Assembly (NCBI GenBank): GCA_026388735.1
Contig: JAPLJG010000044.1
Coordinates: forward strand, 1-41,002
Length of the DNA: 41,002 nucleotides
Reading direction: 5' to 3'
Source of the DNA: Deltaproteobacteria bacterium
GTDB lineage: Bacteria > Desulfobacterota > Desulfobulbia > Desulfobulbales > Desulfurivibrionaceae
The notes beneath the pieces are model-generated. The model had not been told where the DNA came from. It saw only the letters and a list, made by a program, of their open reading frames with translations, and did not search any database. Position 1 is the stretch's first letter; every line of letters starts with the position of its first letter. This document shows, one piece after another, positions 1 through 7,890 of this stretch. Both the position numbers and the translations under genes were made by a program.

Positions 1-98
1 CCGGTTCCCTCCTCGATAACGGCAAGGTTTTTGTTCAGGTCGCCGTAGACCAGCAGGGCGGTGCTGTTATCGGCCAGGGTGATTTCGCGTTTGCTCAA
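1..98 (-). CDS. phoH: PhoH-like ATPase, N-terminal fragment cut by the window edge
   Basis: Reading leftwards from a TTG at 98, an open frame of 32 codons runs off the edge. It reads (M)SKREITLADNSTALLVYGD and then LNKNLAVIEEG. A short phrase of the type 'ADN..A..LYGdln.NL..iEe' is typical of the start of PhoH/YbeZ ATPases, just before their KH-like segment. The TTG overlaps the TGA of the upstream DsbA-like gene as TTGA, so translation is probably coupled. Context helps: ybeX-like corC and lnt lie on the same strand a few kilobases upstream, and in many proteobacteria phoH, ybeY, corC and lnt are neighbours. The nucleotide-binding motifs are outside the window, so the assignment rests on about 30 residues and on context. 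Confidence 0.5.
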   Translation of the reverse strand, partial: MSKREITLADNSTALLVYGDLNKNLAVIEEGT

Positions 99-982
99 CG
101 GGGGGCGCCGCCCTTGCCGCGTTTGGCCAGTTCTTGGCTGATCATCTGCTGCAGGTCCTTGATGTTGCGTTCTTTCAGGCGGCGACCATTGACGAAAATG
201 GTTGGGGTGCCACGAACTCCGGCAAGTTGGGCGTCTGCCATGTCGCGCTCCAGGGTCTGTTGGTTGACCGGGGCCTTGGAATCCTTGTTGAATCGGTCCA
301 GATCAAGGCCAAGCTTCTTGGCAAGCTCTACGTATTTTGCCTCGGAAAGACTCTTCTGGTTTTCAAAAAGCAGGTCATGGTATTGCCAGAACTTGCCCTG
401 GCGGTGGGCTGCCAAAGAGGCAAGGGCGGCGGACTGGGCCAGTTTGTGCATGGCCAGGGGGAATTGTTTGAAAACGATCTTGACCTCCTTGGGATGCTTG
501 GCCAGCACCTCGTCAAACAAGGCGCCCACCGTGCCGCAGTAGGGGCATTCAAAGTCGCTGAACGCGACAATGACCACCGGGGCGTTTTCCTGTCCAAGAA
601 ACGGGGCACCCTGAATATTGATCTGCACGGAAAAATCCAGGGTAACGGTCTGGACGGTCTTGCTTTTGCTGCTGGCCAGATAGACCCGGTCCGGGAGGTT
701 GGCCGCTTGCAGGCCGGAGGAGGCGATGTGGTCCATGGTCGGGTCAACGGTGATGGTGTCTTCCAGGGCGCCCTTGTCGGAATAGATCAGGAGCTTGCCG
801 CCTTCGGTCAGGACAAAGGCCCATTTGCCGTCAAGTGAGGCGGCAACGTCCAGTGGGGCGGTGGGGGTTTTCAGGGTATTGCTTACCTCCCAGTCAACCC
901 CGGCCTGGCAGGGCGAGGTCAGAATCAGGGTTGCGAAAAGCATGGGCAAACAGCCGAAAAAACGTCGCGCTGTCATGGTCAT
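95..982 (-). CDS. Exported DsbA-family thioredoxin-fold protein with an extra N-terminal domain
   Basis: Probable periplasmic thiol-disulfide protein of 295 aa. Residues 1-27 form a signal peptide (basic start, hydrophobic core around 11-21, cleavage near CQA-G). Residues 30-118 look like one or two beta-propeller or NHL-type strands (VAASLDGKWAFVLTEGGKLLIY). A DsbA-like thioredoxin domain follows from about 120 to 285 with the redox pair CPYC at 146-149, the helical insertion (HRQGKFWQYHDLLFENQ) and the cis-proline loop RGTPTIFVNGR. ATG 982 is chosen because AAGGAG lies 8 bases upstream. A candidate promoter lies at about 1072-1098, so the gene may be transcribed apart from the upstream Fe-S gene. 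It ends overlapping the putative phoH start. Family membership is clear; whether it is an oxidase, a reductase or an isomerase cannot be told. Confidence 0.85.
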   Translation of the reverse strand: MTMTARRFFGCLPMLFATLILTSPCQAGVDWEVSNTLKTPTAPLDVAASLDGKWAFVLTEGGKLLIYSDKGALEDTITVDPTMDHIASSGLQAANLPDRVYLASSKSKTVQTVTLDFSVQINIQGAPFLGQENAPVVIVAFSDFECPYCGTVGALFDEVLAKHPKEVKIVFKQFPLAMHKLAQSAALASLAAHRQGKFWQYHDLLFENQKSLSEAKYVELAKKLGLDLDRFNKDSKAPVNQQTLERDMADAQLAGVRGTPTIFVNGRRLKERNIKDLQQMISQELAKRGKGGAPR

Positions 983-1071
983 TGTGTGTTCTCCTTGTTT
1001 TGATACGCAAAATGAAGCAGCCGCTGCACGCCTCGGGCAATCTCTCTGCAGTAGAACCTGTCCGGGGATAC

Positions 1072-1098
1072 ATTATAATGCCCGGAAAAATTACGCAA
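1072..1098 (-). promoter_or_regulatory. Candidate sigma70-type promoter for the DsbA-like gene
   Basis: On the minus strand a TATAAT (1077-1072) sits 15 bases downstream of TTGCGT (1098-1093), in the 162-bp gap between the Fe-S gene and the DsbA-like gene. The -10 box is perfect but the spacer is short and the -35 is weak, so this is only a candidate. The TATAAT lies in the palindrome CATTATAATG and could equally be read on the plus strand. Confidence 0.35.
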
Positions 1099-1144
1099 GG
1101 ATCAGCAGGGGGTGCAAGAAGAAATTTTTAGCCTGGGATTTTTC

Positions 1145-2353
1145 TTACAGGAGTTCTGCCAGGAGAATGGCCAGATGCCGGACCTCGGGTTGCGCCGGAT
1201 CATGGCCCAGGCCCTGTTGGATGTGGATGAGGCAGCCGGAGCAGGTGGTGGTCACCAGATCGGGCGCTGTCAGTGTCAACTGGTTGAGCAGCCGGCCTCT
1301 GATGGTTGCCGCCAGCTCCGGCTGGGCCAGATGAAACAGGCCTCCCTGGCCGCAGCATTGTGGGCCGTTGGCAAGTTCGGCCAGGTGCAGACCGGGAATG
1401 GCCCGGAGAATTTCTCGGGGCGGGCCGGTGATTTGGGACGGAAACCTCAGGTGGCAGGGATCGTGGTAGACCACGGTGCGGGCTGTGGCTGAAGCGGCAA
1501 AGCGGAAAGCCGGATCAGCCTCCATGGCCTGGGCCACAAAGGTGGAAAATTCAAGGAGCCGATCGGCAAAGGCTTGGGCCTTGTCGCGCCATTCAGGGTC
1601 ATCGGCAAGCAGTTCAGGATAGCGGCGCAACTGGCTGTAGCAGGAAGCGCAGGAGGTCAGGATGGGCAGGGTGCCTCCGGCAAAGGCAAGGATGTTCTGT
1701 CTGGCAAGGCGCCTGGCCGTGCTGGTGTCACCGGCGTTTTCCGCAGCAAGTCCGCAACAGCATTGCTGCGTTGGCCTGAGCGGGGGATTGCCGGTGAAGG
1801 CTGCGGCTATTCGCTCCGTTGCTGCACCGATTTCCCGGTGCAGATGGGTAGCGTAACAGCCGGGGAAAAAGGCCAAGGCGGGGTGTTCGGATTGTACCTG
1901 CAGTGTTTGTTCTGAACTGGAGTTGGAGGCGGCTGGCCCCTCCTGCGGCAGGCCGAGGCGCAGACGTAGGCCGCTGTCGGCTGGCAGCAGGTCCAGCAGG
2001 GGCCGACCCAGGCTGGCAATGGTCGCCAACAGGGCTGGATTACCCAAGGCCTTCCGGGTGATGGTCCTGAGTAAGGCATGGCGGCCTGCGGTTTTCTCCA
2101 GCCGTTCTCGTCCGGCAAGAAAGCGGGCAGGAGGATCGAGCCCCCGTGAGCACACGGAGCGGCAAGCCCCGCAGAGCAGACATTGGGAAAGAATCTCCGC
2201 GTAGGCAGCCGAAGCCTGGTCCGGATCAAGCCGTCCCAGAAGGTGCAGTCTGCCACGGGCCGAGAGCGATTCTCGGCCCGTGGCCTGAAAGACCGGGCAG
2301 ACCACGGTGCAGGCCCCGCATTTTGCGCACTGGCGGGGGTCTATCGTTGCCAC
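1145..2353 (-). CDS. GlcF/LutA-like (Fe-S)-binding oxidoreductase subunit
   Basis: Cytoplasmic 402-aa electron-transfer protein resembling the iron-sulfur subunit of glycolate or lactate oxidases (GlcF is about 407 aa). Two ferredoxin-type 4Fe-4S motifs are visible near the N-terminus: CAKCGACTVVCP at residues 9-20 and CLLCGACRSVC about 50 residues later. Two cysteine-rich CCG-type domains follow, with FFPGCYATHL...CCCGLAAENAGD and then HDPCHLRF...CCGQGGLFHLAQ. The start is a GTG at 2353 lying inside the last codons of prfB (13-base overlap), which suggests translational coupling. No flavin-containing GlcD/GlcE partner lies next to it in the window, so substrate and partner are unknown; a generic heterodisulfide-reductase-like role is also possible. 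Confidence 0.8.
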   Translation of the reverse strand: MATIDPRQCAKCGACTVVCPVFQATGRESLSARGRLHLLGRLDPDQASAAYAEILSQCLLCGACRSVCSRGLDPPARFLAGRERLEKTAGRHALLRTITRKALGNPALLATIASLGRPLLDLLPADSGLRLRLGLPQEGPAASNSSSEQTLQVQSEHPALAFFPGCYATHLHREIGAATERIAAAFTGNPPLRPTQQCCCGLAAENAGDTSTARRLARQNILAFAGGTLPILTSCASCYSQLRRYPELLADDPEWRDKAQAFADRLLEFSTFVAQAMEADPAFRFAASATARTVVYHDPCHLRFPSQITGPPREILRAIPGLHLAELANGPQCCGQGGLFHLAQPELAATIRGRLLNQLTLTAPDLVTTTCSGCLIHIQQGLGHDPAQPEVRHLAILLAELL

Positions 2354-3436
2354 AAGAGATAGGCCTTGATGAACGGATCAAGGTTGCCGTCCAAGGTGCT
2401 GTCCACATTGCCCACCTCAAAATTGGTGCGGTGGTCCTTGATCATCCGGTACGGCTGCATCACGTAGGAGCGGATCTGGCTGCCCCAGGCGATCTCCTTT
2501 TTCTCGCCGGCGATATCCTTGTGCTGTTCTTTTTGTTCAGCCCGCTCCTTGTCGTACAACCGGGACTTGAGCATCTTCATGGCCGTGTCTTTGTTGCGGT
2601 GTTGGCTGCGTTCGTTTTGGCACTGGACCACGATGCCGGTGGGCAGATGGGTGATGCGGATGGCCGAACTGGTCTTGTTGACGTGCTGGCCGCCTGCGCC
2701 GCTGGCTCGGTAGGTGTCGATGCGCAGATCCTTGTCGTTGATGTCCACCTGGATATTGTCGTCCAGCTCAGGGAAAATGAAGACTGAGGCAAAGGAGGTA
2801 TGCCGTCGGCCGCTGGCGTCAAAGGGGGAGATACGCACCAGCCGGTGGATGCCCATCTCCGAGCGCAGTAGGCCATAGGCATTATGGCCGGTGACCATGA
2901 TGGTAACGCTCTTGACCCCTGCCTCGTCGCCGGGCAGCATGTCGAGTATCTCGGTGGGAAATTTCTTGGCCTCACACCAGCGCAGATACATGCGCAGGAG
3001 GATGCTCACCCAATCCTGGGCCTCGGTGCCGCCCGCGCCTGCGTGGATGGTGATCATGGCGTTGCTGGCGTCGTGCTCGCCGGTGAACATGCACTCAAGC
3101 TCCACGGTCTCGACCCGCTCAATGAGCGCATCCAGTGCCTGGCCAACCTCCGTGAGGGTGTCCTCGTCGCCTTCGGCCATGCCCATTTCGAGCAGGAGTT
3201 CCGCCTCTTCCAGTTCTGCCTGGGAAGCGTCCCAGCCTTCAACAATATTCTGGATGCCGCCTTGCTCCCGCTGCACCTTCTGGGCGTTTTCCTGGTTATC
3301 CCAGAAAGCCGGGGCTAGGGTGAGCTGTTCCAGCTCCTGCAACCGTTCTCTCTTGTGATCTACCTCAAAGATGCTCCTTCAGGGAGATGAGGCGCCCCTT
3401 GAGATCTTGAATCTTCTGTTTGAGTTCCGCAGACAT
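2341..3436 (-). CDS. prfB: Peptide chain release factor 2, expressed through programmed +1 frameshift
   Basis: RF2 terminates translation at UGA and UAA. The gene starts at ATG 3436 (AGGAG 8 bases upstream) and encodes 23 codons (MSAELKQKIQ...KEHL) before an in-frame TGA at 3367-3365. Skipping one base (T3367) at CTT-TGA continues into EVDHKRERLQELEQ and then to the end, giving 364 aa in total. The classical elements are all there: the internal Shine-Dalgarno-like AAGGAG, three bases, then CTTTGA. The body carries the stop-recognition tripeptide SPF (VRISPFDASGRR) and the GGQ motif at about residues 248-250 (GAGGQHVNKTSSAIR). A continuous reading frame starting at TTG 3342 exists but would remove the N-terminal helix, so I reject it. 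The gene sits between lnt and the Fe-S protein on the same strand. Confidence 0.95.
3365..3376 (-). promoter_or_regulatory. Programmed +1 frameshift site of prfB
   Basis: The minus strand reads AAGGAG-CAT-CTT-TGA. The slippery CTT (3370-3368) is followed by the in-frame TGA stop (3367-3365) and preceded, three bases away, by a ribosome-binding-like AAGGAG. This is the known autoregulatory arrangement: low RF2 lets the ribosome shift +1 and complete RF2. The downstream frame resumes at GAG 3366-3364. Confidence 0.93.
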
Positions 3437-3476
3437 GGTGTGTTCTCCTAATGGTAAGAGTTGGTGTGCCTTGGTG

Positions 3477-5057
3477 TTATTTTTTCTTGGTATTTTCCCT
3501 GCGTGCATAACACCGCCACAGGCCAGCCAGTGTCAGGATGAGGCAGACCCACGGAAAAAGATACCCCCAGCGGACATAGCAGGTCAAGCCGTTCAGTAGG
3601 GCGACCGGCTGACTGCGGGCGTATTCGCTGAACAAGGGGGAGGCACCTTCGATCCGGCCCATGGGGTCGATGAAGGTGCTGATTCCGGTGTTGGCCGCGC
3701 GCACCAGGGTTTTTCTCGTCTCCACCGCCCGGAAGACCCCCATGGCCAGATGCTGCCAAGGGGCGCTCGACCTGCCAAACCAGGCATCGTTGGTAATGGT
3801 GACCAGGAGATTTGCCCCGGCCTCTGCCTGCTGGCGGGAAATCTCCGGAAAGATGCTTTCAAAGCAGATCAATACCCCGATCCGGCTGTTCTGGCAAGCC
3901 AAGGGGGTGTTGCTTTGGCCAGGGGAGAAGGCACCCAGGGTTTCCACCAGCGGCGAGGCAAAGCCCAACAGCCAGCGCAAGGGAATATATTCGCCGAAGG
4001 GCACCAAGTGCTGCTTGTCATAACGGCCGGTGACCAGGCCGTCCGGGGAGAGCAGGAAGGCGCTGTTGGCATAGGTGATGGGCTCGTCAGGCGAGGTCTT
4101 TTCCCGGTGGGGCGCGCCGGTGAGCAGAAATGTCCGGTATGGTCGGGTGAGTTCGCTGTGCAGCCGGAGAAAAAGAGGGTGCTCAAAGGGATAAAACGGC
4201 AGGGCTGTTTCCGGCCAGACAATGAGCTGTGGTTTTTTGGTGGAGAACAGCTCCTGGCTCAGGCGGAGGTAGGTGTCAATGGTTTCCCGCTGAAAGGCAG
4301 GCTGCCATTTTTGATCCTGGGGAATATTGCCTTGGGCTATGGCTATCTGCATTTGCTCTGCCTGGGCAATGGTTTCAGGGAGGGTGTGTATCCGCCAAAG
4401 GCTGTAGCCCGAGGCCATCAGCAGCAGGACTGCCGCAGCGCCGATGAGCGCAGGGGAGCTTGCCGCCTTGCGCCGAATGAACGAGGCGATAAGGGTAAAG
4501 ATCAGGGCGTTTGCCAGCACCATGAGAAAGGTGAGGCCATAATGGCCTGCCAGGTCGGCAACCTGGATAAGCAGGGGCAAATTGTACTGGGTGTAAGCCA
4601 GATCAAGCCAAGGAAAACCGGTGAACAACCGGCTGCGGATCAGGTCAAGCGCCACCCAGCAGGCCGGGGCGAAAACGAGCAGAGGGAGCCGCGGCCCTGT
4701 TTTGGCGCAGAAAAAGGCGAATCCCGCCAGATAGCAGCTCATGTACAGGGCAAGAAAAATCAGGGCCAGCACCGCGATGGGCACCGGTACCTGACCATAG
4801 GTGGCCAGGACAATAATAATCCAATACAGCAGGGGCAGATAATAGGCCAGGCCGCAGATGAGGCCAAGCAGGGCGGCTCTGCGCGGGGGCTGGTTGTGGA
4901 GACCCCAAAAAAGAGGGATCAGCGCCAGCCAGGCAAGCTGGGGCAGGGCAATGACCCCAGGAGAGGCGGCCCATAACAGGGCGCTGGTCAACAACACCAG
5001 CAGGCAGGCCCTGCCGAAATGGCTTGCGCTTTCGGGACGTGGGGATAGACGAGGCAT
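3477..5057 (-). CDS. lnt: Apolipoprotein N-acyltransferase
   Basis: Inner-membrane enzyme (526 aa) that adds the third acyl chain to the N-terminal cysteine of lipoproteins. The N-terminal 200 residues hold several hydrophobic segments (for example LLVLLTSALLWAA, ALLGLICGLAYYLPLLYWIIIVLA, FLMVLANALIFTLIA), and a last one lies near the C-terminus. The carbon-nitrogen hydrolase domain between them keeps the catalytic triad: E283 in VWPETALPF, K348 in DKQHLVPFGEY and C398 in GVLICFESIFPE. ATG 5057 overlaps the TGA of the upstream corC-like gene by one base (TGATG), indicating tight coupling. The corC-lnt pairing is common in proteobacteria. Confidence 0.95.
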   Translation of the reverse strand: MPRLSPRPESASHFGRACLLVLLTSALLWAASPGVIALPQLAWLALIPLFWGLHNQPPRRAALLGLICGLAYYLPLLYWIIIVLATYGQVPVPIAVLALIFLALYMSCYLAGFAFFCAKTGPRLPLLVFAPACWVALDLIRSRLFTGFPWLDLAYTQYNLPLLIQVADLAGHYGLTFLMVLANALIFTLIASFIRRKAASSPALIGAAAVLLLMASGYSLWRIHTLPETIAQAEQMQIAIAQGNIPQDQKWQPAFQRETIDTYLRLSQELFSTKKPQLIVWPETALPFYPFEHPLFLRLHSELTRPYRTFLLTGAPHREKTSPDEPITYANSAFLLSPDGLVTGRYDKQHLVPFGEYIPLRWLLGFASPLVETLGAFSPGQSNTPLACQNSRIGVLICFESIFPEISRQQAEAGANLLVTITNDAWFGRSSAPWQHLAMGVFRAVETRKTLVRAANTGISTFIDPMGRIEGASPLFSEYARSQPVALLNGLTCYVRWGYLFPWVCLILTLAGLWRCYARRENTKKK

Positions 5058-5905
5058 CAGTCGGGCTTGTTCTGGATTTTTACGGTGTGGATGCGTCGCC
5101 GGTCTGCGGAAACCACCTCAAAGACCAGGGTGTTGATGAGCATGGTGGCGCCCACCGGCGGCACTCGGTCCAGCTGGTGGATGATCAGACCGCCCACCGA
5201 TTCGTAGGGACCTTCCGGCAGGGTAATGCCAAAGAAATCCTCAACCTCCTCAAGGTTGACCTTGGCATCGGTGAGGAGCACGTTTTTGTTCACCACCTTC
5301 CAACGTTTTTCCGTTTTGTCGTATTCGTCGCGGATCTCGCCGACGATTTCCTCCAGCACGTCTTCCAGGGTTACCAAGCCGCGGACGCTGCCGAACTCAT
5401 CGGTGACTATGGCCAGATGGCCTTTCTGGCTCTGGAAATCCTTGAGCAGGTTGACGATCTTGCGGGTGTCCAGCACGAAAAAGGCCGGTTTGACCAGCTC
5501 CGAGGCCGCGGGCATGGTGGCGGCGCTGAGGCAGAAGGGGAGCAGATCCTTGGCATGGAGGATACCGATGATATTATCCGGGGAATCCTGGTAGATGGGG
5601 ATTCTGGTGTATCCTTCATCGGTGATCAGCTGGATAAGGTCGGCGGCCGACACCTGTGCCTCGGCACTGACCATGTCGCTTCTGGGGGTCATGATCTCGC
5701 GGACCAAGGTGTCCCGGAACTCCAGGATGGAGCTGATCATCTCCCCTTCCTCGCGGGAGATCAACCCCTGTTCTTCGCCGTCATCGAGGAGTTCCTGTAT
5801 TTCTTGCTCGATGTCTTCAGTGGTGTCGGGGGCGCGGTTGATGCCGAAAAAATTGAGGATGCGCTTGAAAGGCGAGTTGCCGTTGTCCGGGGCAGAGGTG
5901 TCCAT
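5057..5905 (-). CDS. corC: CorC/YbeX-like CBS-domain protein
   Basis: Soluble 282-aa protein of the CorC/HlyC group. After an acidic N-terminal helix, a tandem CBS pair spans about residues 70-190 (VREIMTPRSDMV, YTRIPIYQDSPDNIIGILHAKDLL, GHLAIVTDEFGSVRGLVTLEDVLEEIVGEI), followed by a CorC/HlyC-type C-terminal domain (VNLEEVEDFFGITLP..., YESVGGLIIHQL). No DUF21 membrane domain is present, as in E. coli YbeX. It heads the minus-strand group corC-lnt-prfB. The family is linked to magnesium/cobalt efflux and, for YbeX, ribosome metabolism; which applies here is not visible. The start has only a weak Shine-Dalgarno site, but no better one exists. Confidence 0.85.
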   Translation of the reverse strand: MDTSAPDNGNSPFKRILNFFGINRAPDTTEDIEQEIQELLDDGEEQGLISREEGEMISSILEFRDTLVREIMTPRSDMVSAEAQVSAADLIQLITDEGYTRIPIYQDSPDNIIGILHAKDLLPFCLSAATMPAASELVKPAFFVLDTRKIVNLLKDFQSQKGHLAIVTDEFGSVRGLVTLEDVLEEIVGEIRDEYDKTEKRWKVVNKNVLLTDAKVNLEEVEDFFGITLPEGPYESVGGLIIHQLDRVPPVGATMLINTLVFEVVSADRRRIHTVKIQNKPD

Positions 5906-6013
5906 GCGGGGGTAAGAGTCCTATGGGTATGACAACGGGCCTGACGCACCGTTGGTGGTGCACTCGGGCGGTGTCGCCCGGTAAAAAAATATGGAATCGG
6001 TCGCAACATGCAT

Positions 6014-6042
6014 TGGCTAAAGGAAATAGCCGGGGGTGTCAA
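6014..6042 (-). promoter_or_regulatory. Candidate promoter for the corC-lnt-prfB operon
   Basis: On the minus strand a perfect -35 TTGACA (6042-6037) is followed after 17 bases by TAGCCA (6019-6014), a weak -10. It faces away from the plus-strand promoter at 6052-6080, with only nine bases between the two -35 boxes. The roughly 110-base leader to corC contains the hairpin CGGGCG-GTGT-CGCCCG, near 5964-5979. Confidence 0.45.
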
Positions 6043-6051
6043 GAAAAAAAA

Positions 6052-6080
6052 TTGACGTTTACCTTTAAAATCGGTATAAG
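6052..6080 (+). promoter_or_regulatory. Sigma70-type promoter ahead of the acetyl-CoA carboxylase operon
   Basis: TTGACG (6052-6057), a 17-base spacer and TATAAG (6075-6080) make a good sigma70-like promoter on the plus strand. Transcription would start near 6087 and give a leader of about 350 nt before the biotin carboxylase start at 6436. The leader opens with a hairpin whose arms are CCATGGG (6094-6100) and CCCATGG (6112-6118) and includes a 51-codon open frame (6159-6314). The rest of 5906-6435 shows no other gene; a 9-bp tandem repeat (ATGGAAACG twice, 6329-6346) lies in its AT-rich right part. Confidence 0.55.
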
Positions 6081-6158
6081 AGCCACACTTTGACCATGGG
6101 AGGCATGCTTCCCCATGGCGAACAATTCAAAAACGGGTTCACTATACCATAGAGCACT

Positions 6159-6314
6159 ATGCTGTTTCAACAGAATGCGCTTCACGAGTTGGAGGGTTTT
6201 TTCTCCGGGGGAGAATTGAAGCAGTTGCAACAAGACCCAGCTGTCTTGCCGGTGCTTTCTTCCCTTGTTACAAGATCAGCGGAATTCATCCTTTTCATTT
6301 GCCATAAAAATTAG
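6159..6314 (+). CDS. Possible small protein or leader peptide, unknown function
   Basis: ATG 6159 opens a 51-codon frame beginning MLFQQNALHELEGFFSGGEL and ending in IFLFICHKN-like residues (exactly ...AEFILFICHKN), stop TAG. It lies within the putative leader of the acetyl-CoA carboxylase operon, downstream of a good promoter. The composition (heptad-like leucines, hydrophobic end) is protein-like, but the Shine-Dalgarno site is poor and I recognise no family. It could be a leader peptide, a small protein or chance. Confidence 0.25.
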   Translation: MLFQQNALHELEGFFSGGELKQLQQDPAVLPVLSSLVTRSAEFILFICHKN

Positions 6315-6435
6315 TAAAAACTAGAAAAATGGAAACGATGGAAACGGCGAAGTGATCGTTCTTGGTTTTCCTTTTTGTTTTATGGGGATATGGTGAACGG
6401 TGCTGCCTGCCCCGCAACCGATATCGAGGGTTCGC

Positions 6436-7839
6436 TTGAAAGACAAGGTTTTGATTGCAAATCGGGGCGAGATTGCCCTGCGGATCATGGAGGCCTGTAA
6501 AGACCTGGGTCTTGATTATACTGTGATCTACACTGCGGCGGATGAGGAATCCGAACATGTGCGCCGCAATCTGGACAGCCAGAGCAATATCCGCCGGGCT
6601 TGGCGGGTATCGTCCTATACCGATCCCAATGATATTCTTTCCGTGGCGGATCACACCAATTGCACCGCCATCCATCCCGGCTACGGATTTTTCTCCGAGG
6701 ATTTTCGCTTTGCCCGACGGGTCACGATCCGCAACCGGCCCCTGACCTTCATCGGCCCGAAATGGGAAGTGGTCAAGGATCTTGGCGACAAGATCAATAC
6801 CAAGCGGGTTGCCAACCGGCTTGGTATTCCTACCATTCCAGGCACCGACGGTCCCATTTACAACGAGATGGAGGCCGAGGATGTCGCCCTTCATCTTCTC
6901 GAAACCCAGGACGATAAGGTCAAGAATCCTTCCATCTTGGTCAAGGCGGCGGCCGGCGGCGGCGGCATGGGCATCGAAGAGGTCTACCAGATCGAACATT
7001 TTCGCCGCATCTACCGCCAGGTCCAGAATTATGCCAAGCGGCAGTTCGGGGATGGCGGGGTGCTCATCGAACAACGGATCCGCGACTTCAATCATCTTGA
7101 GGTCCAGCTGGTTTGTAGTCGGCATGGCGAGCGGGTGCATTTCGGCACCCGGAACTGCACCATCCAGAGCACCGGTCGTCAGAAACGGCTTGAGGCTGCG
7201 CCCGGTTTCGACAACTCCTGTTTCTCCTATGATTTTAACGGGCAGGAGGTGTTGGACAAGGTTGTTGAGTATTCGCTCAAGCTTGCCGCCCATGTCCGCT
7301 ACGATAACGTCGGCACCTGGGAGTGGATCGTCACTCGGGACGGCCAGCCCTATCTTCTTGAGGTCAACACCCGAATCCAGGTGGAAAATGATGTCTCCGC
7401 CCGGGTCAGCTACATAAACAACAAGCATCCCAACCTCATTCGCGAGCAGATTCGCCTGGCGTTAGGCGACAAGATGGGTTTTCACCAGGGCGATATCACC
7501 TCCCGGGGTGCGAGTATCGAGTTCAGGATTGTTGCGGAAGACACCGCCCGCGGCTTTGCTCCCTGGATCGGGACGATTTCCAAGTTTTCCTACCCCCAGT
7601 ACGACTGGTCTGCGGTTTACAGCCATGTGCCCACCGACCGAACTTACGCGATCCCCAGCGAGTATGATCCCAACCTGGCCTTGGCCCTGGTCTGGGGCGA
7701 TACCATGGAAGAAGCCAAGGAAAGGGGCCGGAAATTTCTGTCGGAAGTGGCCATTGAAGGCAACAATGCCGCAGGTGGCCAGATCATGACCAACCTTCCC
7801 TATCTTCAAGAAAACATAGCCCGATTGCTCACCTTCTGA
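6436..7839 (+). CDS. accC: Biotin carboxylase subunit of an acetyl-CoA carboxylase
   Basis: ATP-dependent carboxylation of biotin on the carrier protein. The N-terminal domain opens KDKVLIANRGEIALRIMEAC, followed by the ATP-grasp domain with the glycine loop KAAAGGGGMGIEEV and the active-site strand LEVNTRIQVEN, which retains the Glu, Asn, Arg, Gln and Glu of the family, although the usual following His (E. coli H297 in VEHP) is Asn here. The biotin-carboxylase C-terminal domain ends near residue 465. I prefer the TTG at 6436 because the protein then begins as family members do and GAGG lies just upstream; a GTG at 6400 in the same frame would add 12 residues (479 aa in total). First gene of the operon. 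The downstream fused transferase makes acetyl-CoA the likely acceptor. Confidence 0.88.
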   Translation: MKDKVLIANRGEIALRIMEACKDLGLDYTVIYTAADEESEHVRRNLDSQSNIRRAWRVSSYTDPNDILSVADHTNCTAIHPGYGFFSEDFRFARRVTIRNRPLTFIGPKWEVVKDLGDKINTKRVANRLGIPTIPGTDGPIYNEMEAEDVALHLLETQDDKVKNPSILVKAAAGGGGMGIEEVYQIEHFRRIYRQVQNYAKRQFGDGGVLIEQRIRDFNHLEVQLVCSRHGERVHFGTRNCTIQSTGRQKRLEAAPGFDNSCFSYDFNGQEVLDKVVEYSLKLAAHVRYDNVGTWEWIVTRDGQPYLLEVNTRIQVENDVSARVSYINNKHPNLIREQIRLALGDKMGFHQGDITSRGASIEFRIVAEDTARGFAPWIGTISKFSYPQYDWSAVYSHVPTDRTYAIPSEYDPNLALALVWGDTMEEAKERGRKFLSEVAIEGNNAAGGQIMTNLPYLQENIARLLTF

Positions 7840-7890
7840 TGAGCCGGCAGCATCGCTTACGCTGCTGTCACTGGCACAGGTAATTACTCT

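Noticed and set aside
6039-6233. 64-codon minus-strand frame in the corC-accC gap
   Set aside because: No ribosome site, overlaps the divergent promoter, and no recognisable sequence.
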